Part shown: piece after piece, positions 32,466 through 42,996 of the stretch
Layout: the number at the start of each line of letters is the position of its first letter
Numbering within the stretch: position 1 is the stretch's first letter
The notes under the pieces: model-generated
Told to the model about the DNA's origin: nothing
Database searches by the model: none
The model's input: the letters and a program-made list of their open reading frames with translations, nothing else
Made by a program: the position numbers and the translations under genes
DNA from: Gambelia wislizenii
Taxonomy: Eukaryota > Chordata > Lepidosauria > Squamata > Crotaphytidae
Assembly: GCA_030847615.1 (NCBI GenBank)
Contig: JAUMIR010000003.1
Location: 339,402,256-339,466,255, forward strand
Direction of reading: 5' to 3'
DNA: 64,000 bases

Positions 32466-32761
32466 ATGCTTTAAGAGCAATTGGTGAGCCTCTGCTCCCA
32501 CCATATTAAAGGATATGGACATAGGGAGCTGCCTTACATTGTCTTAAATCCTGCTGTGATTCTCAACTAGACTAGACCATTGACACAATGAGACCCACCT
32601 ATATGTTGACTCATCATTCAATAACCGATTCATTGGGCCAACTCTAGTAAGAATTATCCAATAGGATTCAGGCGATTAGGTTTTCACATGGTAGGGAGTT
32701 AGACTAGATGGCATTGGTGGTCCCTTCCAACTCTTTCCAATGCATTCCAATGCATTCCATT

Positions 32762-33020
32762 GCATTCCAATGGATGCAGGCTCCAGGAACAGAGATTCCA
32801 CCTCAACATTAGGAGGCACTTTTTGACAGTAAGAGCTGTTCGGCAGTGGAACACACTCCCTCGGAGCGTGGTGGGGTCTCCTTCCTTGGAGGTCTTTAAA
32901 CAGAGGCTGGATGGCCATCTGTCGGGGATGCTTTGATTGTGATTTCCTGCATGGCAGGGGGTTGGACTGGATGGCCCTCGTGGTCTCTTCCAAGTCTACA
33001 ATTCTATGATTCTATGATTA
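32762..33020 (+). pseudogene. CR1 ORF2 C-terminus and 3' UTR
   Basis: Plus strand: GCAGGCTCCAGGAACAGAG, AACATTAGGAGGCACTTTTT, CAGTGGAACACACTCCCTCG, TCCTTGGAGGTCTTTAAACA, then UTR and reversed-free ATTCTATG units (33000-33018). It is 5'-truncated at the start of the GCKLQEQRF coding block and preceded by a (GCATTCCAAT)n run (about 32740-32772). Confidence 0.9.
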
Positions 33021-33747
33021 AGTCAAAAAATGATTGGTTCATCTAGCCCAGGGCTGGGGAACTGCCAGGGACTCGAGGAGGCATGTTAGCCCTCTATGCA
33101 AACTTGGAGGGCCATGCCCTCATCTGCCCTTTTTTTTTACTTTCAAAACCTCTCCTCCTTTTCCAGAAACAGGAAGTCAACCAGAAGTCAATTGTGGGGA
33201 GCACTGACAGGACTTCAAAAACAGCCTTGGGAAGCATTTTTTATCCTAATATAGCCACTGGCTGTTTGTGGTCAGAGCTGAAGGACTGAGATGGGTGCCC
33301 CTGCTACTGTTGAAAGCTCCCAATAGCCCGATACCATCTTTTCTGGTTGGCCATGGTTCTCCAAGGTTTTGGGCCGAGGAAAAGCTCCTTTAATTGGAAA
33401 TGCAAAGGATCAAGACCAGGATTTCCTTCAACTAATACCTGTGTGTTCTTCCATTGAGCTACCGTTCCACTTGTTCACTCCCGGTGCATAACCTCCATTA
33501 CCAAAAGCAGAAACCCTGATCAACTTGTCTAGCCATATGGGTATCTGTATGTGGAATATTCATGCATCAGGGGACTTTTACACCTATAGCTAGTGGGGGC
33601 CAGGCCAGCTCTTCCAGTAGGCACTGGAAGTGGCAGATGTTCTCAAGTGGCAGATGTTGGGGGAGCAATAGTAGTCCCTCAAGTCACCTCACCCTGGTGG
33701 TCTAGGTATCTAGGTCCACACACAGCTTGTCTGCCACTTTCTGGATT
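33021..33747. other. No recognised gene
   Basis: Unassigned DNA. A scrap of MITE I (CCCAGGGCTGGGGAACTGCC) lies at 33049-33068. Confidence 0.4.
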
Positions 33748-33880
33748 AGGGATGGGAACTGATGCAGCCCTCCAGATGTTGTTGAATTCCAGGTCCCAGC
33801 AGCCCTAACCACCATAGCCAATGGTAAAGAATACTGGAGTTGAAGTTCAATCACATCTGGAGGATCATGGAATTCCCACC
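33748..33880. mobile_element. Palindromic MITE (MITE I)
   Basis: Arms CAGCCCTCCAGATGTTGTTG and CAATCACATCTGGAGGATC are inverted relatives, with CCACCATAGCCAATGG near the centre. The class is common in squamate DNA. Confidence 0.7.
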
Positions 33881-34246
33881 AGTGCTCTAAGTTAACCTGC
33901 TGCACTTGGGTAAAGTGGACTTTGGGGGGTGGTTTACTATTGTAGTGATAGTGTCACAGCTGTTAAGCAGCTATTGTGAATACAAAACAGTTACATATGA
34001 GTAAATCTAGGTAACTATTCCATATTCATGATAGCTACTTAGTCATGATTGTGACACTATTGTCATGATCATAACTCACTCCCCCACCCACAATCTACTT
34101 TACCAGGCAGGCATTCATTGCATGGGGGGAATGAGTTCCACCCTGCCAGTGACTGGAGGACGGAAGAATGCCATTTCTGTCAGATTTTGTTGCGGGTGTG
34201 GTTTGTCAGTCCAGAAGAGGTTACTTAGTTAAGTATACTTAACAGA
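33881..34246. other. No recognised gene or repeat
   Basis: Unassigned DNA. Several copies of GTGACACTATTGT-like words occur near 33945-34070 without forming a clear repeat. Confidence 0.4.
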
Positions 34247-34797
34247 GGACTCATCTACATGAATCAGGATATGCTGGCGTCCCATCGGTGTATCCCAGCC
34301 ATAGATCTAGCCTTTTGTTTCCCCATTACTTTGACAAAATGGGCCAGAGTCCCAAGAGAAACAATGGCCCATTGCTGCAGCTGCCACCATTTTCCTTGCT
34401 GACTCGGAAGGCAGAAAGGGGGTCCGCAACATGTGACCAGCCTGGTCACACGCTGTGGAACTCCTTTCTGCCTTCTGGGAGAGCCAGGGAGACTGCAGCA
34501 GCAGCGAGGGCAAACCTGCAGGGACAGGCTCCTGTGGATATGCGGGGCCCAATCTGGTTTTTTTTGTTTTGTTTTGTGTGGGGTTTTTTTGTCAGCAGAA
34601 ATGGAGTAAACCATGTATTTTTTTAAAAAAATGTTGTATTGTGCCCTACCTTGATTTCCCTCCATCTCAGCCCCATCTCTGTCCCAGGGGTAGTGAGGAC
34701 TGCCTGGGTTGCAATGGGGGGAAAAAACCCACAGCGTATGGACTGCAAGACTCTAAGAAAGGGGCAAGAGGGGTATATTGCCCATGTAGACAAGAAC
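34247..34797. mobile_element. MITE C copy 1
   Basis: Left end GGACTCATCTACATGAATC; right end, reversed, TTCTTGTCTACATGGGCAAT. Interior landmarks: CAATGGCCCATTGCTGCAGC, ATGTGACCAGCCTGGTCACA (a palindrome), GAGAGCCAGGGAGACTGCAG and CATCTCAGCCCCATCTCTG. Other copies: 37330-38092 (reversed) and 52635-53780. The 112-133-codon frames on both strands are coincidental to its GC-rich interior. Confidence 0.75.
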
Positions 34798-35503
34798 TAA
34801 GTAGCTGGTCTAGGATAGTGGCCTACATCTGAAGCAAAAGGTTAAATTTCCCAGCTGCTTACGACACAGTCCCAATTTTTCTCACACAGATTTAAAAAAA
34901 AAAATCTGTGAAAGGTGAATGTGATAAATGTTTCCTCTGGTTTGACTTTAATCCACAGCTCAATTTCATCAAATATGTCAGGCATTGTATCAGATATGGG
35001 ACTTGTGCTAGAACTAGAATATCGCATATCCTAAGTGAGATTTTTATGGGAGCTGTTGAGGTTGTGCTCCCATGGGTGTGTGTGTGTGTAAAAGTAAGTG
35101 CTTTCAGTGAAATATGTGTTCATTTCTTGTTGCAATGATTGTTTCATTTTTACCCAGAAGAAAAAACTACAGCTGAGACTCAAGAATGTCACAAGGGGAT
35201 TTGGTGGTGGTTTCTCTTCCTGTGGCTGGTAATAGGCTCACAAATTTCCTGTCTGTTTCCCCATTCATTACATTAGAGATAGTCTCAGAGAGGATATATA
35301 TATAAAAGTGTCATACTGTGCTTTGAAGCAACCAGTTGTTGCAAAGCATTTAGATTATTATGTGCATATATAAAATGGACCACTTTCCCCTCTTCTATCT
35401 TTTAAATAGCACTAGCATCTACAAAACACATTTTAATGTCACATATGAAGCACATCACAATCCTCGCAATTCTAACAGCAACTCCGTGAGGTAGTTTGTT
35501 ATC
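34798..35503. other. No recognised gene; short (TG)n
   Basis: Unassigned DNA. (TG)n at 35078-35091; (TA)n at about 35297-35304. Confidence 0.4.
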
Positions 35504-35725
35504 AGGGCCAACACAAGACATTTTGCTGCCTGAGGTAGAGCACCAGATGTTGGCCCCTACAGCAACTCAAGTTATATTGTATGCACAGCCATGCAAGTTA
35601 TTTGGCATATGAGGCTGAAAATCCTACAAGTGCCTCTTCGCATCATTGACGGTTGTTCCAAACATGGCAAATTTGTTGCTTGGAGGAATGTCCTCATCTT
35701 ACCCAGTGGTAGAGCTGGTCTTGGT
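35504..35725. mobile_element. DNA-transposon-like repeat (AAGACATTTTGC family)
   Basis: AGGGCCAACACAAGACATTT and TTGCTGCCTGAGGTAGAGC at the left, and GTGGTAGAGCTGGTCTTGG at the right, correspond to the element at 20223-20609. Confidence 0.45.
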
Positions 35726-36407
35726 CAGTATTGTGATTGCCGTATTGCACACATGGGTAATAGGTAGCATGTACCTGGTCAAGCTTCCTGGGGTGTGACA
35801 ATTTGGATTGGATTCTGCACCTCCATGAGAAATTCCCTGTGTAGTCTGTGTACCATGACCACTAATGGTCACATACAGCTCTCAGTTGCGGCCCCTCAGA
35901 TGTATCATTACTGAATTACAACTATTTTGGACAATAACACTGCCCTTTCATAGGCTCTCAGTGGCAGGCCGTTCCTTGCCTACAGACAGCCTCCCAAACT
36001 CAATTACTTACCTACAGCAGAACACACAACACAGATGGAGAGACAGGTACCTTGCCACAAACCCAGATGCCAACTCTGCCCACATATCAAATGATCATCA
36101 CATGATCTAATCACATCACCCACAATATCAGAGGTACTTTCACTTGCTCATCCTCTATGTGATATATGCCATCCTCTGTCAACAATGCCCTTCAGCACTC
36201 TACACTGGACAAACAGGCCAGTCTGTGCACCAGAGGATAAATGGACATAAATCAGACATTAGGAATGGGAATACAAACAAAACCCCCACAGTTGCAGAAC
36301 ATTTCAGTCTTCCCGGGCATTCCATCTCTGACCTCAGGCCAGCTGTCCTTGAACAAGGAAACTACAAAGGAAGATTGGAATGAGAAACAACTGAATTGGA
36401 ATATACA

Positions 36408-36718
36408 GTAGCACCCCTGTATCCACAGGGGATTGTCCCCACCCCCAGATACTGAAATCCACGGATAATAGCGAACACCACCCACTACCACCACCCTGCT
36501 GCCGCTGGAGCCCTCCCAGAGGAGGAGAGGTAAGATACTTCCTCCCCCTTCTCTCCCTCCTTTGCCCCCACCATTGCCTCCGCTGCAACCACAGCCCTTC
36601 TGGAGGAAGGGAGGGGGGAGGCGAGATCCTCCTCCTTCCCTTCCCCCTTCACCCCCGCCATCACCAACTGTGGATAATTGAATCAGTGGTTGCCAAATCA
36701 GCAAATATGGGGGTGCTA
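36408..36718. mobile_element. Tigger-like Tc1-mariner MITE with C-rich core
   Basis: Starts GCACCCCTGTATCCACAGGG after TA and ends CAAATATGGGGGTGC before TA, giving terminal inverted repeats and a TA duplication. The interior (about 36480-36660) is pyrimidine-rich and partly duplicated (CTTCCTCC/CCCTTC blocks), so glycine/arginine-rich frames on the minus strand are compositional. It interrupts the Penelope-like frame. Confidence 0.8.
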
Positions 36719-37068
36719 ACAAATTCCAGTCCATCAACAGTGGGTTGAACAGACACAATGATTTCCTGGCACACTACACATATTATAACTCTAGTTATAC
36801 CCCAGCCTCATGAGGGTGCTCTTGCCCAGTTTTTCACATATCCTTTCTGGTTCTCAGCAAGCATCACAGGATATTCCAAAACTCTCTCCACCATCCATAC
36901 TGTTATCCACCCATCCTGCCTTCAGGCAACATCCTTCCTTCCGCCTTTATCCCCCAATGATCATTGTTAAAACTGAACTTGTCACCTTATCACCATACTC
37001 AGAAGTTTTGCATTTCTATGGCTATTCATACAGCCTGATTATAAAGTCTGTTCCTAGGCACTAGTTCA

Positions 37069-37095
37069 CTCCATGCATCTGAGGAAGTAGACTGA
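37069..37095 (+). ncRNA. Truncated hammerhead-like motif at Penelope-like 3' end
   Basis: CTGAGGA-AGTAGACTGA has the first core strand and the 5' half of stem II in the position where amniote Penelope-like 3' ends carry a hammerhead-type motif. The second strand and GAAA are missing, because a MITE begins immediately after. It is non-functional as it stands. Confidence 0.4.
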
Positions 37096-37326
37096 GGCTG
37101 CATCTGCACTGCAAAATAATCCAGTTTGACACCGCTTTAACTACCATGGCTCAATGCTATGGAATCCTGGGATTTGTAGTTTGTTGTGACACCAGAGCTT
37201 TTTGACAGAGAAGGCTAAATACAGTATCTCACAAAACTACAGATACCAGAATTCCATAGCATTGTGCCATGGCAATTAAAAGATCAAACTGCCAAACTGG
37301 ATTATTTCTGCAGTGCAGATCCAGCC
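37096..37326. mobile_element. hAT-like palindromic MITE (MITE A)
   Basis: GGCTGCATCTGCACTGCAAAA at the left and, inverted, GGCTGGATCTGCACTGCAG at the right. Core GGAATCCTGGGATTTGTAG pairs with ACAGATACCAGAATTCC. It ends 3 bp before MITE C copy 2. Confidence 0.85.
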
Positions 37327-37329
37327 TAA

Positions 37330-38092
37330 GGGTTTGTGTACATGAGCAATTTACCCCATCTTGCCCCCATCTTGGAGCCTTGCAGTCCAGATGTCACAGG
37401 ACTTTCCCTCTGTTCCTCCCTCCCCCGGCAGTCATCATGACCCCCGGGGCAAAGATGGGGCTAAGACGGAGGTAGGACATGTAACCGTGTTTTAAAATAA
37501 TATCCAGGAAAAACTGTTCTCACCAGCAAAAAATGGATTGGGCCTCACGTGACTGCAGGAGCCCATTCCAGCATGCTGGCCTATCACTGTAGCTGCTGAC
37601 TGCCTCGTTCTTCCAGATTCAGGAAGGAGGGCCGTATCATGTGACCAAGGCTGGTCATATGCAGGCAGGGCTGGTTTAAGAGCCCCACAGCATCTGCAGC
37701 CACAGGGGGGCATCATTGTGGGGGGGGCCGTCATAACCCTCCTCCTACAAAAACATTATTAGTAATAACATGAATATCCTGTACTGTGAATAGGTTAGGT
37801 TAGGTTACATTGACCTGAAGTAAACATATGGGCCCCCCAAAATAAAGTGTTGCAGGGGCCCCCCAAATTCTTTAAACCAGCCCTGCATGCAGGGGCCTTG
37901 CTCATGTTCTGCGGGCCTCCTGCCTGGATCTGGAGAGTGGGTCACAGGCAGTGGTGGCTGCAGGGACAGGTTGGCATGCACATCTGGACACTGGCCAATT
38001 CCATGCAGGTAACGGGGGAGGAACAGGCCTCATCTGCAGGCAGGATACACCGGTGGGGAACTGACATATCCTGGCCTGTGTAGATGATCTCT
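37330..38092. mobile_element. MITE C copy 2, carrying a second MITE
   Basis: Reverse relative to 34247-34797: GGGTTTGTGTACATGAGCAA at the left, GTGTAGATGATCTC at the right, with CATCTTGCCCCCATCTTGG and AAGATGGGGCTAAGACGGAGG inside. The central GTGACCAAGGCTGGTCATAT is interrupted at 37666-37885 by a different MITE and resumes as GCAGGGGCCTTGCTC. Confidence 0.75.
37666..37885. mobile_element. hAT-type MITE nested in MITE C
   Basis: CAGGGCTGGTTTAA at the left and TTTAAACCAGCCCTG at the right are near-perfect inverted ends. The flanking 8-mers TATGCAGG (37658-37665) and CATGCAGG (37886-37893) match at 7 of 8 positions, the length expected for hAT. The interior is a GC-rich block and AT-rich spacer without coding capacity. 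Confidence 0.85.
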
Positions 38093-38158
38093 AGGTTTAG
38101 AAAAACTCATGCTTCTTTCTCAGTTAGTTTCCTAAATAGAGGTGTTCACATGTCCCAT

Positions 38159-39009
38159 CATACCCTCCAACTGCCCCAGTCTGGCAGGGACAGTTTCAAT
38201 TAATCTTCTGTCATTTCACTTTTTCAGCTGTTTTCAAAACATCCCAGTTTCTCTCCTTTTTCCACTTTCACCCTTTGTTCTTTAACTTAATTCAATGGCT
38301 GCAAATGGAGTTGAAAGTGCAATAGTAGTTTGCACACAATTATCTCAACAGTGGGGAGGGGAGGGGAAGAATCTTGTCCTTCCCAGTAGGCTCAGGCAAA
38401 AGCGAATAACTGCAGGTTCCCCTAGCTTGTGTTTTCTACCTCATTGGAGCGTGTCCAGAGAAGGGCAACTAAAATGGTGAAAGGTCTGGAAACGATGCCT
38501 TATGAGGAGAGACTTAGGGAGCTGGGTATGTTTAGCCTGGAAAAAAGACGGTTAAGAGGCGATATGATAGCCCTGTTTAAGTATTTGAAGGGATGTCACA
38601 TTGAGGATGGAGCAAGCTTGTTTTCTGTTGCTCCAGAGACTGGAACACGGAGCAATGGGTGCAAGCTCCAGGAACAGAGATTCCATCTCAACATTAGGAG
38701 GAACCTTTTGACAGTAAGAGCTGTTCGGCAGTGGAACACACTCCCCCGGAGCGTGGTGGGGTCTCCTTCCTTGGAGGTCTTTAAACAGAGGCTGGATGGC
38801 CATCTGTCGGGGATGCTTTGATCAAGATTTCCTGCGTGGCAGGGGGGTTGGACTGGATGGCCCTCGTGGTCTCTTCCAACTCTGCAATTCTATGATTCTA
38901 TGATTCTATGATTCTATGATTCATTAACAATTTTTGCTGTCTTGACCCACTCTTATGTTACTCGGTGATACATGTTCTGTTTTTCGTCTGTGCAATGTTG
39001 GAGGGTATG
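38159..39009. mobile_element. MITE with CATACCCTCCAAC ends, carrying a CR1 (MITE F)
   Basis: Left CATACCCTCCAACTGCC and right GTTGGAGGGTATG are inverted repeats of at least 13 bp. The unbroken element would be about 360 bp; the CR1 at 38437-38922 accounts for the rest. Confidence 0.75.
38437..38922 (+). pseudogene. CR1 ORF2 C-terminus, longest intact CR1 frame
   Basis: The frame 38429-38821 (130 codons) is open through the end of CR1 ORF2: [60 protein letters not shown], the HLNIRRNLLTVRAVRQWN block and LEVFKQRLDGHLSGML. The UTR ends in about four ATTCTATG units (38886-38920). The upstream reverse transcriptase and endonuclease are absent (5' truncation). The open frame suggests a fairly recent insertion. 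It lies inside MITE F. Confidence 0.95.
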
Positions 39010-39249
39010 CTTCCCCTTGATCTGGGAGCTGTAAAGATAGATGAGGTCACATGTGGCCCATGGACAATATGATATTCGCCTCTCTTTTATGTCCTGTGAA
39101 GTAGTTACAAGTCTCTACCTCCCATTCATTTCACTAGAGTTTTCTCAGAAGCTGAACTCATGAGGAAGCACCCATAACTTATTTTATTCTTACTTTATTT
39201 CTGTCATCATGATTTGGAAATTCAAAGTGGCTCACAGCAATAACATAGG
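39010..39249. other. No recognised gene or repeat
   Basis: Short stretch of unassigned DNA. Confidence 0.4.
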
Positions 39250-39432
39250 CCAAATTTGCCATGGCCCCTTCCTATGGAATCCTGGTATTTGTAGTTTTAC
39301 AAAGTCTTTAGCCTTCTCTGCCAAAGAGTGCTGGTACCTCACCAAACTACAAATCCCAGGATTCCATAGGAAGGAGCCATGGCAAATAATCCAGTTTCAA
39401 GCTGGATTATCTGTGTAGTGTGGATTTGGCCC
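39250..39432. mobile_element. hAT-like palindromic MITE, left end truncated
   Basis: CCATGGCCCCTTCCTATGGA...CCCAGGATTCCATAGGAAGG form the foldback. The right end AAGCTGGATTATC...GTGTGGATTTGGCCC is intact, while the left terminal block is missing. Confidence 0.75.
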
Positions 39433-39785
39433 TAATACTGTACTGTACATACAAGAACGTTAAATCTACAGAATCAACCATCATAAAATATTAACACTGT
39501 AGAAAACAAGACACTTCAAAACCAGCAACAAAAGCTGTATCTTGTAAATAAACTTTCCTGCCCATCAACCAAAGGGAAATAACAAGAGAGAAATTCTGGT
39601 GAAACTCTTCCTAACCAGCTAGGTTTTGACCAAAAAGCAAAACACACAAAGTGTTGGGGCTTACAGAATGTCAAATGGGAGAGTCTTCCACATTATGGGT
39701 GCCACCACCAAAAGCGGACATGTCATCATTGCCCCACACTGAGCCTTGAGTATCTGGAGCACAGCCTCTGCTGATGAAAAGAGAA

Positions 39786-40010
39786 AGGGCTTGTCTACAC
39801 TGCAGAAACACAGCAGTTTGATACCACTTTATTCACCATAGTTCTACCCTACAGATTCCTAGTATGTGTAGTTTTGAGAGGCGTTTAGCTTTTTCTGTCA
39901 GAGAACTCTGGTGCCTCACCAAACTACAAATACCAGGATTTCATAGGCTAGAACTATGGTGGATAAAGTGGTGTCAAACTGCTATATTTCTGCAGTGTAG
40001 ACAGGCCAAA
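39786..40010. mobile_element. hAT-like palindromic MITE (MITE A), GGGCTTGTCTACACTG ends
   Basis: AGGGCTTGTCTACACTGCAG and the inverted CTGCAGTGTAGACAGGCC. Its outermost bases resemble those of MITE C, which links the two families. Confidence 0.8.
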
Positions 40011-40344
40011 GTGAGAACAGTGAACCTGGTCAGTTGGTTGTAGTGCTTATTTGCTGTCTATTCAGTCCCACTACTCAGTCTTTCTCCTGCGTAGTGTTCT
40101 ATTTGATGGAAGATTATTTTTGCAGTATTTATTGGATGTATGTAGATTTGAGGGCTGTCTTCAAAGCTGCCTTGAGAAATGTTTTTACTCTTACTGGTAT
40201 ATGGTAGCTAAATAAACTAAGTAACTAGTAAAACATCCATCCCTATAGAATAAGCCTGGAAACATACAGGCAACCAGTACAGATCAGACAAAATGGGCGA
40301 TGATTGCCCCTTCCTCCATTCATCCCTTCCCACTACATCTTGGG
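40011..40344. other. No recognised gene
   Basis: Unassigned DNA. Confidence 0.4.
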
Positions 40345-40465
40345 GTGGGGGAATACTTATTTGGATTATAATTTCCAGAATCCTCAATCTAACACGGGCA
40401 CCAGCTATAATAGCATATTATGGGAGTTATAATCCAAATAAATAACACTTCCAAGCTCTGTCCTC
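40345..40465. mobile_element. Palindromic MITE (MITE H)
   Basis: TTATTTGGATTATAATTTCC pairs with GGAGTTATAATCCAAATAA across the centre; the end CACTTCCAAGCTCTGTCC is the MITE H terminus. Confidence 0.65.
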
Positions 40466-40659
40466 TATATATGATGCCAGGTCATTCCTGGGATATTCTC
40501 TTGTATAGAAAATACCAGCTCATGTCTTGTTAATCCCAAGTAGAGTAGACCCATTCAGTCAGTGGGATTTATCTACATGTTGGTTCACACATTCAACAGC
40601 TAAATCCATAAATTAGCTAACACATATTGGAAACTGCTTAATGCAGTGTAGATGTGTAA

Positions 40660-40742
40660 ATTGCTATTGCTTAAAATGATTTGTAAGCCACTCTGATAGC
40701 CTTGTGGCTGAAGAATGGGGTATTAAATAAATAAATAAATAA
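40660..40742 (+). mobile_element. L2/SINE-type 3' end with (AAAT)n
   Basis: GATTTGTAAGCCACTCTGATAG...GAATGGGGTATTAAATAAATAAATAA is the 3' end used by L2 and its dependent SINEs. No upstream body is recognisable. Confidence 0.6.
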
Positions 40743-41730
40743 CATTTACTCTAGCTCAGGGGGGAACTGTGGCTCCCGGGGGCCCCAGCAGTCCCCAATT
40801 TTATTTTTTATTTTTTATCTGGTTGGAACTAACCAATAGGTGTCAAACCCACATATTCTATTACTAAACTGATGTCCAGATTGCCACTGTAAACTGAAGG
40901 CTCCAGATGGCTTGTATATCTGTTATTTTCTTCATCTATTCTTCTGAGAAGAGAAAGCTTTCTGCTCTGTTTTCTGCCCAGAGAAAAAGCACCATGAAGA
41001 ATCAAACTCAGTGTTACAGTCTTCACTCACAAGGAAGGCAGACAAAAACCTTTCCATAAATTAAAATCACTGATACCTCATTTGGCCCAACATAAAGGGA
41101 ATCCTATGCTGGGAAATGCCTTCTTATTTTTCAGTTTTATATAATATCTCTGTGACATGTGACACAGATGAAGTCTTAGATTTCATGAGTCTCTTTCCAG
41201 ACTTACTGTAAAGCAGACTGACATCAAATGGATTTGAAGGTCACCAGTTTATCTAAATAACACTTCTCTGTTCTGAGCCAGGATATGATTTATCACTCTA
41301 TATGGAAAAAAAATGTAGCAGCAGAAATCGCAATGAATAGCTTCGGGCTGTGGCCTGCAGAGCTTATTTTCCTCTGTTCCCTTTTCCTGAATTGTTCCTG
41401 TTTTTAACTGTAACTGTTTTTTGTGATAATTGTTTAAAGCAATTGCTTTATGATCTAATGCAGTGCAGACAAACTACTGACCTTATTGTCATGCAAAAAA
41501 ATGCATTTACTGTGCCAGCATTATCATACACTGTACTCACAGTGACTCATGGGTTTGCGTAAGTGATGCATCTGTAAAAGCTTTGATAAACAGCAAATCT
41601 ATGCTTAAACTTTAGCTCAGGAAGATTTTGCAATGTTATGGCTTCCTTATAAGGACTCTTCTCTCCCAAGAGGAACATGGAAGAAAGACACCTCAGCACA
41701 CTTTAAGAGCAGCTTTAAGAGATTTATCTA
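40743..41730. other. No recognised gene
   Basis: Unassigned DNA of about 1 kb. GAACTGTGGCTCCCGGGGGCC near 40765 may be a MITE I scrap. Short frames show no domains. Confidence 0.4.
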
Positions 41731-41935
41731 AGGCTGCGTTTACACGGGCAAATATTCCCCTAAATATACTGCAAAGATAGCTCATTGTTCCCACGGATCG
41801 CACCACAGCATCACCTCATTCAGAAGGGGGGAAGGTAAAACACCCAAATATAGCATGACAGGGGATGTCACTATTTTTGCCGAGTTATTTGCAAAGTAGC
41901 GCATCATTGCTAGTGTAAACAACTATTTCACTAAT

Positions 41936-42400
41936 TCATAGAATCATAGAATCATAGAATTGTAGAGTTGGAAGAGACCACGAGGGCCATCCAGTCCAAC
42001 CCCCTGCCACGCAGGAAATCTTGATCAAAGCATCCCCAACAGATGACAATCCAGCCTCTGTTTAAAGACCTCCAAGGAAGGAGACCCCACCACGCTCCGA
42101 GGGAGTGTGTTCCACTGCTGAACAGCTCTTACTGTCAAAAAGTTCCTCCTAATGTTGAGGTGGAATCTCTGTTCCTGGAGCTTGCATCCATTGCTCCGTG
42201 TTTCAGTCTCTGGAGCAGCAGAAAACAAGCTTGCTCCATCCTCAATGTGACACCCCTTCAAATACTTAAACAGGGCTATCATATCGCCTCTTAACTGTCT
42301 TTTTTCCAGGCTAAACATACCCAGTTCCCTAAGTCTCTCCTCATAAGGCATGGTTTCCAGACCTTTCACCATTTTAGTTGCCCTTCTCTGGACATTCGCT
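41936..42400 (-). pseudogene. CR1 ORF2 C-terminus and 3' end
   Basis: Minus-strand copy with an open frame (42025-42447) covering [40 protein letters not shown] and SLEVFKQRLDCHLLGML. It is closely similar to 38437-38922, and both belong to the young CR1 subfamily. The first codons of the frame (past 42400) are from element G. Confidence 0.95.
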
Positions 42401-42539
42401 GTGTGAATTACCAGCAATCTTCCGATACAGTTGCAGCAGAGCTGCACTGTGATTGGTTGTTATGATGAAGGGGTGGGCTTAAAAGAGGTGGAGTGAGGGA
42501 GGGAGATTCAGTAGCAATTAGGAAATTTTGAAAAATCCT

Positions 42540-42850
42540 CTCTGCTATTTTGCAAGTCTGTGTGAATCCAGTTTGCCAAGAAAAAGGATTCCCAAGTCCT
42601 TTCAGTCAGGGAAGATCTATTTCCCCCATCAAGCCCCTCCTCCTTCTCCTCAGCTGTGATCGCTGCCTCTGCTTGGGGGACGGAGGGAGGAAGAGAGAGA
42701 GAGAGATTGAGAGAGAAAAAACTTTTCTCTGATCTTTTCCCCTGCTATTTTGGCAGTCTGTGATTCTTTATTTGGCAGGAAAATGCAGGATTCCAATCCT
42801 TTCCGTCATGGAAGATCTATCCCCCCCATCAAGCCCCTCCTCTGCTTGGT
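42540..42850. repeat. Imperfect tandem duplication inside element G
   Basis: CTGCTATTTTGCAAGTCTGTG...GGAAGATCTATTTCCCCCATC (42542-42631) recurs as CTGCTATTTTGGCAGTCTGTG...GGAAGATCTATCCCCCCCATC (42742-42831), a unit of about 200 bp. Confidence 0.75.
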
Positions 42851-42996
42851 CTCTGCTTGGGAGGTCATGACCCCGCACCTTTGCCATGTCTGAACAATAA
42901 AGCGAAATAGTAAACAAAAGTAACTGACCGGCACAGCTGTGAAAAAGCGCTAAAGCGCAATTTGCCACAATAAAATCTGCCGTGTAAATGCAACCT

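Larger units (their letters stand above)
35830..37095 (+). pseudogene. Penelope-like element, GIY-YIG endonuclease region and 3' end
   Basis: Relic of a Penelope-like retroelement, whose protein is a reverse transcriptase followed by a GIY-YIG endonuclease. The frame 36144-36383 reads YAILCQQCPSALYTGQTGQS, then the Arg of HQRINGHKSDIRNGN and the Glu of AEHFSLPGH, the expected catalytic-domain order. It continues as LERETTELEYT, is cut by a Tigger-like MITE (36408-36718), and resumes as FQSINSGLNRHNDFLAHY (from about 36721). The 3' UTR follows, ending CATGCATCTGAGGAAGTAGACTGA where a MITE starts. The reverse transcriptase is missing apart from scraps upstream. Confidence 0.85.
41731..42996. 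mobile_element. Terminal-inverted-repeat element (G) carrying a CR1
   Basis: AGGCTGCGTTTACACGGGCA at the left and, inverted, AGGTTGCATTTACACGGCAG at the right (16 of 20 match). Just inside are CAAAGTAGCGCATCATTGC (left) and AAAAAGCGCTAAAGCGCAAT (right). About 800 bp remain after removing the CR1 at 41936-42400. The right half contains a tandem duplication (42540-42850). No transposase is seen. Confidence 0.75.

Noticed and set aside
34264..34832. Overlapping 112-133-codon frames
   Set aside because: They lie entirely within a non-coding MITE present in three copies with no conserved frame.
36252..36758. 168-codon glycine-rich minus-strand frame
   Set aside because: It spans the pyrimidine-rich core of a MITE and the antisense of the Penelope-like gene; composition explains it.
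38886..38922. Short direct repeats as a CRISPR-like array
   Set aside because: ATTCTATG units are the normal CR1 3' terminus, without spacers; the genome is a vertebrate.
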